NCBI GenBank assembly: GCA_965240365.1
Contig: OZ251218.1
Location: 2,108,001-2,172,000 of the forward strand
Length of the DNA: 64,000 bases
Direction: 5' to 3'
DNA from: G965240365 sp965240365
Lineage (GTDB): Bacteria; Pseudomonadota; Gammaproteobacteria; Eutrophobiales; Eutrophobiaceae
The notes below the pieces were generated by a model. That model was given only the letters and a program-made list of their open reading frames with translations. It searched no databases and had not been told where the DNA came from. The position numbers were made by a program, and so were the translations under genes. Numbering within the stretch: the stretch's first letter is position 1; each line of letters begins with the position of its first letter. Shown here piece after piece: positions 33,942 to 42,417 of this stretch.

Positions 33942-34235
33942 TTAGACTTGGTTCGTATATCTTGTTGCCTTTTTAATTAATTTCTGTCAAACTTTAGTTG
34001 TCTCACTTCTTCGCTTCTGCCCGACCCGAAATTGGTCTGTCGCGGTTGTGCCGAATTGCCAGCCGGGACAAATTCATGACATATCGGCCCCTGCAAGCAT
34101 TTGAAAAGGTTTGGTTTATTGAACAAAATCCAGCAACTTAGGCATTACCGTTTAGACATTTGGTTCGTAATCAAATCTTAATGTTGTAGAAAATATGTTG
34201 CCTTGTTAATTAACTTCTGTCAAACTTTTTTTTAC
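33942..34235. promoter_or_regulatory. Divergent control region with a duplicated segment
   Basis: Between tctC and the aminotransferase gene. The string GTTGCCTTTTTAATTAATTT then CTGTCAAACTTT at about 33964-33996 recurs at about 34197-34228 as GTTGCCTTGTTAATTAACTT then CTGTCAAACTTT; each copy is preceded by TTTGGTTCGTA or CTTGGTTCGTA. TTAATTAA is a palindrome in each. The two copies are directly repeated about 233 bp apart, one near each divergent gene, which fits a shared regulator. No gene in the gap. Confidence 0.45.
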
Positions 34236-34350
34236 TGATCATCGCCACGTGCGATATCACCTGCAACTGGGGCGGTATGGTCTCCGCTTTGATTCAGGTC
34301 CGCGTGGGTCCGCAATGCTGCGTACCTAAACACATTAGGAATAAAGTATC

Positions 34351-35697
34351 ATGAAAGATTCAAACTTCCTGAAGGAACATAATGGCCGTTTGATGTGGCA
34401 CCCAATGACGTCCCCACAGGATAGTGCAGAGCGCCCGCCCAAGATTATTACCGGCGCCGATGGCGTTTTTGTCATCGACATTGACGGGCACCGTGTGGTG
34501 GACGGCGTTGGCGGGCTGTGGAATGTGAATCTCGGCTACTCATGTCAGCCCGTCAAAGATGCCATCGCCCGGCAACTCGACGTCCTTCCCTATTACTCGA
34601 CCTTTCGTGGCACGTCGAATGACGTCTCGATCAAACTGTCTTATGAATTGAGCGCGTTTTTTGCACCCGATGGCCTTTCCCGCGCCTTCTTCACCTCAGG
34701 CGGGTCCGATAGCGTCGAAACCTGTCTGCGTTTGGCGCGACAGTACCACAAACTGCGCAGCGAAGCGGGCCGCACGAAGTTTCTTAGTCTCAAGAAAGGG
34801 TATCATGGCACCCATATCGGCGGCGCATCGGTGAACGGCAACGCGAATTTTCGCAATGCCTATGAACCACTGCTGCCAGGCTGTTTCCATATCCCCGCCC
34901 CTTACACCTTTCGCAATCCGTTCAACGAAACGGATCCTGAAAAGCTCGCCCAACTGTGTCTGCAAGCGCTGGAAGACGAAATTGCGTTCCAAGGTGCTAA
35001 CACCATCGCGGCCATGATCATGGAGCCAATCCTGGGCGCAGGCGGTGTAATACCGCCGCACCACTCTTTTGCCCCCGCAGTACAGGAAATATGTAACCGC
35101 AACGGCATTCTTCTAATCACCGATGAAGTTATAACCGCCTATGGCCGGACCGGTGCGTGGTCCGGTGCACGGCTTTGGGGTATTCAGCCTGACATGATGG
35201 CGACGGCCAAGGCAATCACTAACGGCTATTTCCCCTTTGGTGCGGTGATGCTTGGCGACCGCATGATCGAAGCCTTTGAAGACAATCCCGACGCCAAAAT
35301 TGGCCATGGCTATACCTATTCCGGCCACCCTGTAGGCGCCGCTGCGGCTCTCGCCTTTCTTGCTGAAACCAAACGCTTAAACGTGATCGAAAATGCTGCC
35401 GCGCAGGGGGCGCAGCTCTATGAGGGGTGTAAGGCACTGATGGAGAAATATGACATCATCGGCGACGTGCGGGGCGGCCATGGCCTGATGACCGCGATGG
35501 AAATGGTCAGCGACCGTACGACCAAGAAACCCGTTGATACGACTTTGACCGCGACCGTGCAGGAAATCGCCTATCAGAATGGCGCGATAGTGCGCGTATC
35601 TGGCCCTAACCTCATCCTGTCGCCACCATTGATTCTGACCAAAGAAGACACCGACACTATCCTGTCGGCACTTGATGCTGGGTTTGCAGCTGCCTGA
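34351..35697 (+). CDS. Class III omega-aminotransferase
   Basis: A 448-residue PLP enzyme of the aspartate aminotransferase superfamily, class III: FTSGGSDSVETCLRLARQYH, KKGYHGTHIGG, ITDEVITAYGRTG and the PLP lysine in ATAKAITNGYFPFGAV (about Lys287). Such enzymes move an amino group from a terminal amine to pyruvate or a keto acid, leaving an aldehyde. Divergent from the TctCBA-aldehyde dehydrogenase operon, which would take the aldehyde further. The amine is not known. Confidence 0.85.
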   Translation: MKDSNFLKEHNGRLMWHPMTSPQDSAERPPKIITGADGVFVIDIDGHRVVDGVGGLWNVNLGYSCQPVKDAIARQLDVLPYYSTFRGTSNDVSIKLSYELSAFFAPDGLSRAFFTSGGSDSVETCLRLARQYHKLRSEAGRTKFLSLKKGYHGTHIGGASVNGNANFRNAYEPLLPGCFHIPAPYTFRNPFNETDPEKLAQLCLQALEDEIAFQGANTIAAMIMEPILGAGGVIPPHHSFAPAVQEICNRNGILLITDEVITAYGRTGAWSGARLWGIQPDMMATAKAITNGYFPFGAVMLGDRMIEAFEDNPDAKIGHGYTYSGHPVGAAAALAFLAETKRLNVIENAAAQGAQLYEGCKALMEKYDIIGDVRGGHGLMTAMEMVSDRTTKKPVDTTLTATVQEIAYQNGAIVRVSGPNLILSPPLILTKEDTDTILSALDAGFAAA

Positions 35698-35710
35698 AAG
35701 GAGATCAAAA

Positions 35711-36568
35711 ATGACACAAAATTTCGTTGTCCTATTGGGCACCAAAGGTGGGCCGTCTATTCGTCCGGGATCCTCCATGCCAACGTCCAACCTGTTCGTG
35801 ATAAACGACCAACAAATCGTAGTGGATTGCGCCTTGGGCGTAACACGCGGATTGGTGGATCAGAGCATGAACCTTAAAACCCTATCGACGGTCCTGATCA
35901 GCCACCTGCATTCAGACCATTATCTGGAATTGGGCCCCCTAATCCACACGGCATGGTGTTCCGGGCTGACGACGGTGATTGATGTCTACGGACCGGAAGG
36001 CATGCAAGACTACTGGGATGGGTTCGTCGCCTCTATGAAGGCCGATATCGACCTGCGCATTAATGATGAGGGTCGCGATGACCTGCGAGATTTTGTCCGC
36101 ATCCATGTCATTGATGAAGGTATAGTATTTGATCGCGACGGATTGACCGTCTCCGCCATTCGTACCGAACACCCACCCTTGATCGACAGCTTTGCCTTTT
36201 CGTTTAAGACAGCCTGTCATCATGCGGTCTTTTCCGGCGATACGGCCCCGATAAAGGCGCTGGAAGATTTCGCCCGCGGCGCGGATCTGCTGGTCCATGA
36301 GGCAATGTTAGAACCCGCACTCCCATCGCTTCTGGAACGGGTCGGGAACGGCAGTGATAAGCTGATGGCGCATTGGCTGCGGTCCCACACATTCGCCCAT
36401 GACGCAGCAATCACGGCGGCCAAGGCAGGGGTCAAACAGTTAGCCTTATCGCACCTGATCCCATCCGATGATCCAAACTATGGCCCACAGGATTGGCAAG
36501 ACGCCTGTGCCGGCCACTACGATGGCAACCTTATTGTCGGCCGCGATGGTCTACGGATTGATCTATGA
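35711..36568 (+). CDS. MBL-fold metallohydrolase (RNase Z-like)
   Basis: ATG at 35711 with AAGGAGA upstream, 13 bp after the aminotransferase stop. The 285-residue product has the zinc motif HLHSDH, then EHPPLIDSF, VFSGDT, a metal-binding HEAML and a C-terminal LSHLIPSDDP. Close to arylsulfatase- or RNase Z-like hydrolases. The substrate is unknown, but the operon suggests hydrolysis of an ester, sulfate or lactone form of the amine substrate. Confidence 0.8.
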   Translation: MTQNFVVLLGTKGGPSIRPGSSMPTSNLFVINDQQIVVDCALGVTRGLVDQSMNLKTLSTVLISHLHSDHYLELGPLIHTAWCSGLTTVIDVYGPEGMQDYWDGFVASMKADIDLRINDEGRDDLRDFVRIHVIDEGIVFDRDGLTVSAIRTEHPPLIDSFAFSFKTACHHAVFSGDTAPIKALEDFARGADLLVHEAMLEPALPSLLERVGNGSDKLMAHWLRSHTFAHDAAITAAKAGVKQLALSHLIPSDDPNYGPQDWQDACAGHYDGNLIVGRDGLRIDL

Positions 36569-36755
36569 CACGCGTAACCGCACAAACAGCTTGTCCCACT
36601 ATGTAATATGTATTACAGTTCATAACTTAAAGGTAACAAAAATAACAGATCATCCAGGGCGCGGAAGTGGCGCCGGCGGATAATCCCAATGAGCAGGCTG
36701 TTTTGGACTGTAGTGAAGATACTTAACCTTTTTCATTTACCGAGGGAGAAAAGCT

Positions 36756-37808
36756 ATGAATACTCGTCGTGATTTTATCAAAAAAGCAGGGGTTGGCGCC
36801 GCTGCGGGCGTTGGCGCGGTGGCCGCGCCTTATGTTCATGCCGCAAGCAAAACCAAAATAAAATGGCGTTTACAGACCTACGCGGGCCCGGCCCTGGCCG
36901 AGCATGTGATCAAACCCTCGATAGAAGCCTTCAACAAGGCCGCCAATGGCGCAATGGAGATCGAATTGTATTTTTCAGATCAATTGGTGCCCACCGGTGA
37001 ATTGTTCAGGGCCATGCAAAGGGGCACGGTCGATGCCGTGCAAAGTGATGACGATTCGATCGCCTCGCCCGTGGATATTTCAGTATTCGGCGGTTATTTC
37101 CCGTTTGCAACACGCTATTCCCTGGATGTGCCGGTTTTGTTTAACCAGTATGGCTTAAATGAAATCTGGCAAGAAGCCTATGATAAAGTGGAAAACGTCA
37201 CCTGGCTGAGCGCCGGGGCCTGGGATCCCTGCCACTTTGCCACAAAAAAACCGATTAACCGTCTGGCCGATTTAAAAGGCTTGCGAGTGTTTACCTTCCC
37301 CACGGCCGGCAGGTTTTTATCGCGCTTTGGCGTCGTGCCGGTCACCCTGCCCTGGGAAGATGTGGAGGTGGCCGTGCAAACAGGCGAACTGGACGGCATT
37401 GCCTGGTCCGGTATCACGGAGGATTACACCGTGGGCTGGGCGGATGTGACGGATTATTTCCTGACCAATAATATATCGGGCGCATGGTGCGGTTCCTACT
37501 TTGCCAATTCAAACTCATGGGCCAAGGTCCCGGATCATTTAAAGATGCTGTTCAGGCTGTGTATGGACAGTTCGCACTATTATCGTCAGCACTGGTATTG
37601 GGGCGGCGAGGCCAAACTCAGAACCGAGGGCACAAAGCTGAAACTGACCTCCATCCCGGAGTCCGAGTGGAAGACCGTCGAGGACGAAGCGCTAAAATTC
37701 TGGGACGAGATCGCCGCCAGCAGCCCGCTGAATGCCAGAGTCGTCAGGATATTAAAGGATTATTCGGCGGTTATGGCAAAGGCCGGTTCGCCTTACCGCT
37801 GTTCCTAG
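36756..37808 (+). CDS. dctP: TRAP transporter substrate-binding protein DctP (TAT-exported)
   Basis: A 350-residue protein with a twin-arginine signal (TRRDFIKKAGVGAAAG) and IKWRLQTYAGPALAEHVIKP, GTVDAVQSDDD, GLRVFTFPTAGRFLSRFG and the family arginine region. It resembles TakP-like keto-acid or chloroaromatic-type TRAP binding proteins. GAGGGAGAAAAG precedes the ATG. First of a dctPQM operon; more like the host's own codon style than the hpa genes. Confidence 0.85.
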   Translation: MNTRRDFIKKAGVGAAAGVGAVAAPYVHAASKTKIKWRLQTYAGPALAEHVIKPSIEAFNKAANGAMEIELYFSDQLVPTGELFRAMQRGTVDAVQSDDDSIASPVDISVFGGYFPFATRYSLDVPVLFNQYGLNEIWQEAYDKVENVTWLSAGAWDPCHFATKKPINRLADLKGLRVFTFPTAGRFLSRFGVVPVTLPWEDVEVAVQTGELDGIAWSGITEDYTVGWADVTDYFLTNNISGAWCGSYFANSNSWAKVPDHLKMLFRLCMDSSHYYRQHWYWGGEAKLRTEGTKLKLTSIPESEWKTVEDEALKFWDEIAASSPLNARVVRILKDYSAVMAKAGSPYRCS

Positions 37809-37890
37809 CGCTCATCATGGCAACGGCTGTTGCCGGCCTCAAATAGCAGGCGCCCCTGTTCGCCTCAATGTTGTTACTGGAGTTTGAGTT

Positions 37891-38409
37891 TTGCCGGGAT
37901 TCATAAGGCTTTATGTGCGTTATGTCGATAAATTAAGCACGACCCTGGGCCGTCTTGTGATGTATCTGGTGCTGGCGATGATGGCCATCCTGCTGTATTC
38001 GTCCGTCTCCCGCTCCCTGCTTGATATTCATCACCTCTGGATCATCGAGTTGGCGCAATTTGTCATGACGGCCTATTACCTGCTGGGCGGGGCCTACTCC
38101 ATGCAACTCGACGCGCATGTGCGGATGGATGTGCTGTATGAAAAGTGGACTCCGAAAAGGCGCGCCTTTGTCGATTCGATAACCTCATTCTGCCTGCTGT
38201 TCTATCTCGTTTATCTGCTCTACGGCGGTTTTTCCAGCACCCAATACGCGCTGGAAACCGGCCAAAAAAATTATTCGGCCTGGGCGCCGCCGATGGCCCC
38301 GATAAAAATAATCATGACCATCGGCATAGCCATCATGTTATTACAGGCCATATCCACCCTGATCAAGGATATCGCCAAGGCAAGAGGTCTTGAACTGCAT
38401 GAGCCATGA
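37891..38409 (+). CDS. dctQ: TRAP transporter small membrane subunit DctQ
   Basis: A 172-residue protein with four hydrophobic helices and IELAQFVMTAYYLLGGAYSM, typical of DctQ. It starts at TTG, with GGAG eight bases upstream. Its end overlaps the start of dctM by about 11 bases. Confidence 0.8.
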   Translation: MPGFIRLYVRYVDKLSTTLGRLVMYLVLAMMAILLYSSVSRSLLDIHHLWIIELAQFVMTAYYLLGGAYSMQLDAHVRMDVLYEKWTPKRRAFVDSITSFCLLFYLVYLLYGGFSSTQYALETGQKNYSAWAPPMAPIKIIMTIGIAIMLLQAISTLIKDIAKARGLELHEP

Positions 38410-39724
38410 ACTGATCGCGCTCTTGATGTTTTCTTCAATGTTGCTGCTGTTGCTGAGCGGGCAACGGGTATTCGCCGCTATCGGTTTCGTGGCCGCCTTG
38501 TTCGCCTTGCTTTTGTGGGGTGACGGCGGTTCCGAGATGGCGTTTGCCGCCAGTATCAAACTGTTGAACTGGTATCCTTTATTGACCCTGCCGATGTTTA
38601 TTTTCATGGGCTATATGTTATCCGAGTCCGGGATCGCCGGTGATCTCTATAAAGCCTTTCATGTCTGGATGGGCGCGTTAAAGGGCGGGCTGGCGATTGG
38701 CACCATCGGCCTGATGGTCGCAATTTCGGCCATGAATGGCCTCAGTGTCGCGGGTATGGCGATAGGCACCAGCATTGCTTTGCCCGAGATGTTGAAGAGA
38801 AATTATGACAAGCGCATGATCACGGGCGTGATCCAGGCCGGCAGTTCCCTGGGGATCCTGGTGCCACCGAGCATTGTGCTGGTGTTATACGGCATGATCG
38901 CGCGCCAGCCGGTCAGCCAGTTGTGGCTGGCGGGTATCATTCCGGGTTTATTGCTGGCCGCTTTATTTATCGTTTACATCGCTATTCGCTGTCAATTACA
39001 GCCCCGCCTGGGGCCGCCGCTTTCGGCGCAAGAGCGGGCAATGCCTCTAGCCGAAAAAATAAAACTGCTGGGCGCGGGCGTCATCCCGCTGCTCATCATA
39101 GTTTCCGTTATCGGCCTGTTTATAACGGGTGTCACCAGCCTGGTGGAGAGTTCCGCGGTGGGGGCGTTTGCCGCCTGCCTTGCGGCCGTATGGAAAAGAA
39201 AGCTGACCGCTAGGGTATTTGAAGAGACGCTGCGCAAGACCCTGAGTGTCTCCTGCATGTTCATGTGGATTATCTTGGCCGCCTTGTGCTTTGGGGCGGT
39301 GTTCGATGGTCTGGGCGCGGTAAAGGCCATTGAAACCCTGTTTATCGACACCTGGGGCTTGAGTCCCTGGGGCGTCCTGCTGATGATGCAGCTTTCCTAC
39401 ATTCTCATGGGCATGTTTCTGGACGATACGGCCATGCTGGTCATTGTCGCCCCGCTCTACATTCCGCTCATTATCGCGCTGGGCTTCAATCCGGTCTGGT
39501 ATGGCGTGTTGTACACCATAACCTGCCAGATCGCCTACATGACGCCCCCGTTTGGCTATAACCTGTTTCTTATGAAGGCGATGGCGCCCAAAGACATCGC
39601 ATTGCTCGATATCTATCGCTCTATCATTCCCTTTGTATTAATCATGTGCCTGGCGCTGTTGCTGTTGATGGTATTTCCGCAACTGGCCCTTTGGCTGCCG
39701 GAATACTACCTCTCCAAAAACTAG
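38399..39724 (+). CDS. dctM: TRAP transporter large membrane subunit DctM
   Basis: A 441-residue membrane protein with about twelve helices and the DctM pattern: LTLPMFIFMGYMLSESGIAG, AMNGLSVAGMAIGT, GSSLGILVPPSIVLVLYG and GMFLDDTAMLVIVAPLYIP. It carries the sodium-coupled transport channel. The ATG at 38399 overlaps dctQ. Confidence 0.88.
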   Translation: MSHELIALLMFSSMLLLLLSGQRVFAAIGFVAALFALLLWGDGGSEMAFAASIKLLNWYPLLTLPMFIFMGYMLSESGIAGDLYKAFHVWMGALKGGLAIGTIGLMVAISAMNGLSVAGMAIGTSIALPEMLKRNYDKRMITGVIQAGSSLGILVPPSIVLVLYGMIARQPVSQLWLAGIIPGLLLAALFIVYIAIRCQLQPRLGPPLSAQERAMPLAEKIKLLGAGVIPLLIIVSVIGLFITGVTSLVESSAVGAFAACLAAVWKRKLTARVFEETLRKTLSVSCMFMWIILAALCFGAVFDGLGAVKAIETLFIDTWGLSPWGVLLMMQLSYILMGMFLDDTAMLVIVAPLYIPLIIALGFNPVWYGVLYTITCQIAYMTPPFGYNLFLMKAMAPKDIALLDIYRSIIPFVLIMCLALLLLMVFPQLALWLPEYYLSKN

Positions 39725-39839
39725 AGACAGGCCCCGGCTTTCACCGGGCCATGCCGGTCGTCCCCGCCGTCATTCCGGCCTGCATTACCGGCGGTCAACT
39801 GCTATAATCCCCGCACAACACACTTCAGATTAAAGACAG

Positions 39840-40142
39840 ATGAACAAGGCCAGGCCCGAACAGGGCAATAAAACCATTGCGCTTAATAAAAAAGCCAGAC
39901 GCGATTATTTTATCAACGATCACATCGAAGCCGGCCTCTGCCTGCAAGGCTGGGAGGTGAAGAGCCTGCGCGCGGGCAAGATTCAAATCATTGACAGCTA
40001 TATCCTGCTCAAGAATGGCAAGGCCTGCTTATTCGGCGCGTTGATCAGCCCATTGCCGACGGCGGCAAAGCATGTCGAGGCCGATCTGCAAAGCAACCGA
40101 AAATTACTGCCGCATCGTGCCGAATTGAATAAACTGATCGGC
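39840..40142 (+). pseudogene. smpB: Truncated SmpB (first ~100 residues)
   Basis: Reads TIALNKKARRDYFINDHIEA, GLCLQGWEVKSLRAGKIQII, SYILLKNGKACLFGALISPL and RKLLPHRAELNKLIG, the first two-thirds of SmpB, the tmRNA-binding protein that rescues stalled ribosomes. The remaining ~55-60 residues, including the KKxHDKR stretch and the basic tail that enters the mRNA channel, are missing. The frame continues straight into gamma-glutamyltransferase. Confidence 0.75.
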
Positions 40143-41984
40143 GCTAATCCGGTTTGGAGTATCCCTGCAATGCGCGATTTTCACGACAAGGCCCCCGTCC
40201 GCCGGGCGGGCAGACCCGACATTTCATCCCTTGCCTGTCTCTGGCGGTGGTTAAAGCGTCCCGCCCGGGCAAAAATATCGCGCCTGTCAAAGACAGCCCT
40301 GGGCCGATGCCGCGCCCTTGTTCTCTGTTATTGCCTCGCCCTGTTGTCACTGCCCGCCACGGCCCAATCCTTAAAACAGGTGGCGGTCGCCACGGCCCAC
40401 CCGCAGGCCACCCGGGTCGGTATTGATATATTGAGACAGGGCGGCAATGCCTTCGATGCGGCCGCCGCGGTCACCGCCTCGCTGGGCGTGGTCGAGCCTT
40501 ATGGTTCCGGTCTCGGCGGGGGCGGCTTCTGGCTGATCCACCGCGCCTCGGACGGCAAGCAGCTCATGATCGATGGCCGTGAAAAGGCGCCGCTTGCGGC
40601 CCATAAAGACATTTATCTGGATAAATCCGGCAATGTCATAAAGGGCATGTCCCTGAACGGCCCCACGGCCGCCGCCATTCCGGGCACACCGGCCGCCATC
40701 GAGCGGCTGGTCAAAAAGTACGGGCGTCTGTCCTTAAAAGAGGTATTGGCGCCGGCCATCAGGCAGGCCAGGGCGGGTTTTTTGGTCACGGAACGCTATC
40801 GAAAATGGATGCAGTTCCGGACCGAAGTCATAAAAGACTATCCCGAGACCGCCGCCATATTCCTGCGCAACGGGCAAATCCCCGCGCTGGGAGAGCGGAT
40901 CGTGCAGGCGGATTTGGCAAACACACTGGAGATGATCGCCGAACAGGGCAGCCGGTCTTTCTACAGCGGCCGGTTTGCGGACAAGCTGGTGCAGAGCGTC
41001 AGGAAGAACGGCGGTTTCTGGGTCAAGCGGGATCTGCTCAACTATCGTCTGGTCGAGCGTGAGCCGGTCAGGCTGGAATACAACGGCATCCGGGTCAGTT
41101 CGGCCCCGCCGCCTTCCTCGGGCGGTATCGTCATGGGCCAGATTCTGAATATGCTGGCGCACTATGATCTGCCCAGGCTGGATTCCGCCGCGCGCAAACA
41201 TATTCTTGCCGAAGCCATGCGGCGGGCCTATCGGGATCGCGCCGCCTACCTGGGCGACGTCGATTTTGTCGAGGTCCCGGTCGAACGCTTAATGGACAAA
41301 GACTACGCGGAAGGGCTGGCACTGACAATCGACATGGCGCGCGCCACGCCCAGCGCCGCGCTGGGCGATATCGCCGCCTCTAATCCGGCCGGGGAAAGCA
41401 CCACGCATTTCTCCATTGTCGATGCCGAGGGCAATCGCGTTGCGGCCACGCTGAGCATCAACTTTCCATTCGGTTCCGGCTTTGTCGCGGCAGGCGCCGG
41501 TGTCTTGCTGAATAACGAAATGGATGATTTCTCGATCAAGCCCGGCAGCGCCAATGCCTATGGCCTGGTCGGCAGCCAGGCCAATGCGATCGCCCCCGGC
41601 AAGCGGCCGCTATCAAGCATGACGCCCACCTTTGTCGAAACGGATGAGGCCGTGGCCGTGCTGGGCACGCCGGGCGGCAGCCGGATCATCAGCATGGTGT
41701 TACTGGGTGTGCTGGACTTTGCCGCGGGCGGCCTGCCCGAATCCTGGGTCAGCCTGCCGAGATTTCATCATCAATACCAGCCCGACCGGATCCAATATGA
41801 ATCTGGCGGCATGAGCGATGCCGACCGGCAAGCGCTCAAGGCAAGGGGACATGCACTTGACGAGATGAATCGGCAATATGGCAACATGCAGGCGGTCATG
41901 CTCTGGAAGAAAAAAAATCTGCTGTTTGCCGCCAGCGACCCACGCGGCGAAGGCAGGGCGGAAGTGATTTATATTAATGAGTAG
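39840..41984 (+). CDS. ggt: SmpB fragment fused in frame to gamma-glutamyltransferase
   Basis: One 714-codon frame. Residues 1-101 are SmpB; from about 110 a GGT precursor begins (MRDFHDK at 40170 is an alternative start), with a hydrophobic signal at about 150-175 (LVLCYCLALLSLPATAQS). The rest is a complete gamma-glutamyltransferase: GGNAFDAAAAVTASLGVVEP, GSGLGGGGFWLIH, the self-cleavage and catalytic Thr in ESTTHFSIVD (about Thr521), and MDDFSIKPG. GGT transfers or hydrolyses gamma-glutamyl groups, for example of glutathione, in the periplasm. In the fused form the signal is internal, so export probably needs the internal start. Confidence 0.75.
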   Translation: MNKARPEQGNKTIALNKKARRDYFINDHIEAGLCLQGWEVKSLRAGKIQIIDSYILLKNGKACLFGALISPLPTAAKHVEADLQSNRKLLPHRAELNKLIGANPVWSIPAMRDFHDKAPVRRAGRPDISSLACLWRWLKRPARAKISRLSKTALGRCRALVLCYCLALLSLPATAQSLKQVAVATAHPQATRVGIDILRQGGNAFDAAAAVTASLGVVEPYGSGLGGGGFWLIHRASDGKQLMIDGREKAPLAAHKDIYLDKSGNVIKGMSLNGPTAAAIPGTPAAIERLVKKYGRLSLKEVLAPAIRQARAGFLVTERYRKWMQFRTEVIKDYPETAAIFLRNGQIPALGERIVQADLANTLEMIAEQGSRSFYSGRFADKLVQSVRKNGGFWVKRDLLNYRLVEREPVRLEYNGIRVSSAPPPSSGGIVMGQILNMLAHYDLPRLDSAARKHILAEAMRRAYRDRAAYLGDVDFVEVPVERLMDKDYAEGLALTIDMARATPSAALGDIAASNPAGESTTHFSIVDAEGNRVAATLSINFPFGSGFVAAGAGVLLNNEMDDFSIKPGSANAYGLVGSQANAIAPGKRPLSSMTPTFVETDEAVAVLGTPGGSRIISMVLLGVLDFAAGGLPESWVSLPRFHHQYQPDRIQYESGGMSDADRQALKARGHALDEMNRQYGNMQAVMLWKKKNLLFAASDPRGEGRAEVIYINE

Positions 41985-42417
41985 AAAACTCCTGTTTCCA
42001 CCTTGGTCAAGAAATCTGCACAAATCATTCTTTCTTCGATGGCGACCAAAATCAGATAGCATCTTTTCTACTGGCTCTATTAAATTCCGAGTGGGTTAAA
42101 CCGCATGCGGATTGAGTGTACGGAAGTTGAGTTTTTCAACAATCAGTGAAGATGACGATGTGGCTCTGCCTGCTCCAGGCAGGCGAAAGCCGGAATCCAG
42201 GAAGGCGCTGCCGGGATGTTAAATAATCACGGCTTTCACCTTAGTTTACATCGGGGGGGAGTACAATATTTTTCCGGCTCGCCTGTTTACTGGCATCCGC
42301 TTTTGCCTGAAAATTAGGCCAACCGGGCATTCTATGCTAATCTTGAAATTCAGGTCAAGCCAAAAGTCAACACTTTAGCCAGACAACATAATCACGGGGA
42401 ACCGATAGAAGGACACC
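41985..42417. other. Gap before the polysaccharide operon
   Basis: About 430 bases without a gene. A truncated hairpin repeat (CTGCCTGCTCCAGGCAG, gcgaaagccggaatccagg) lies at 42168-42240. The remainder is AT-richer and probably holds the promoter of the gene at 42418. Confidence 0.5.

Noticed and set aside
36569..36755. Attachment site or island border after the MBL gene
   Set aside because: The codon style seems to change around here, but I see no direct repeat, tRNA or integrase to support a defined border.
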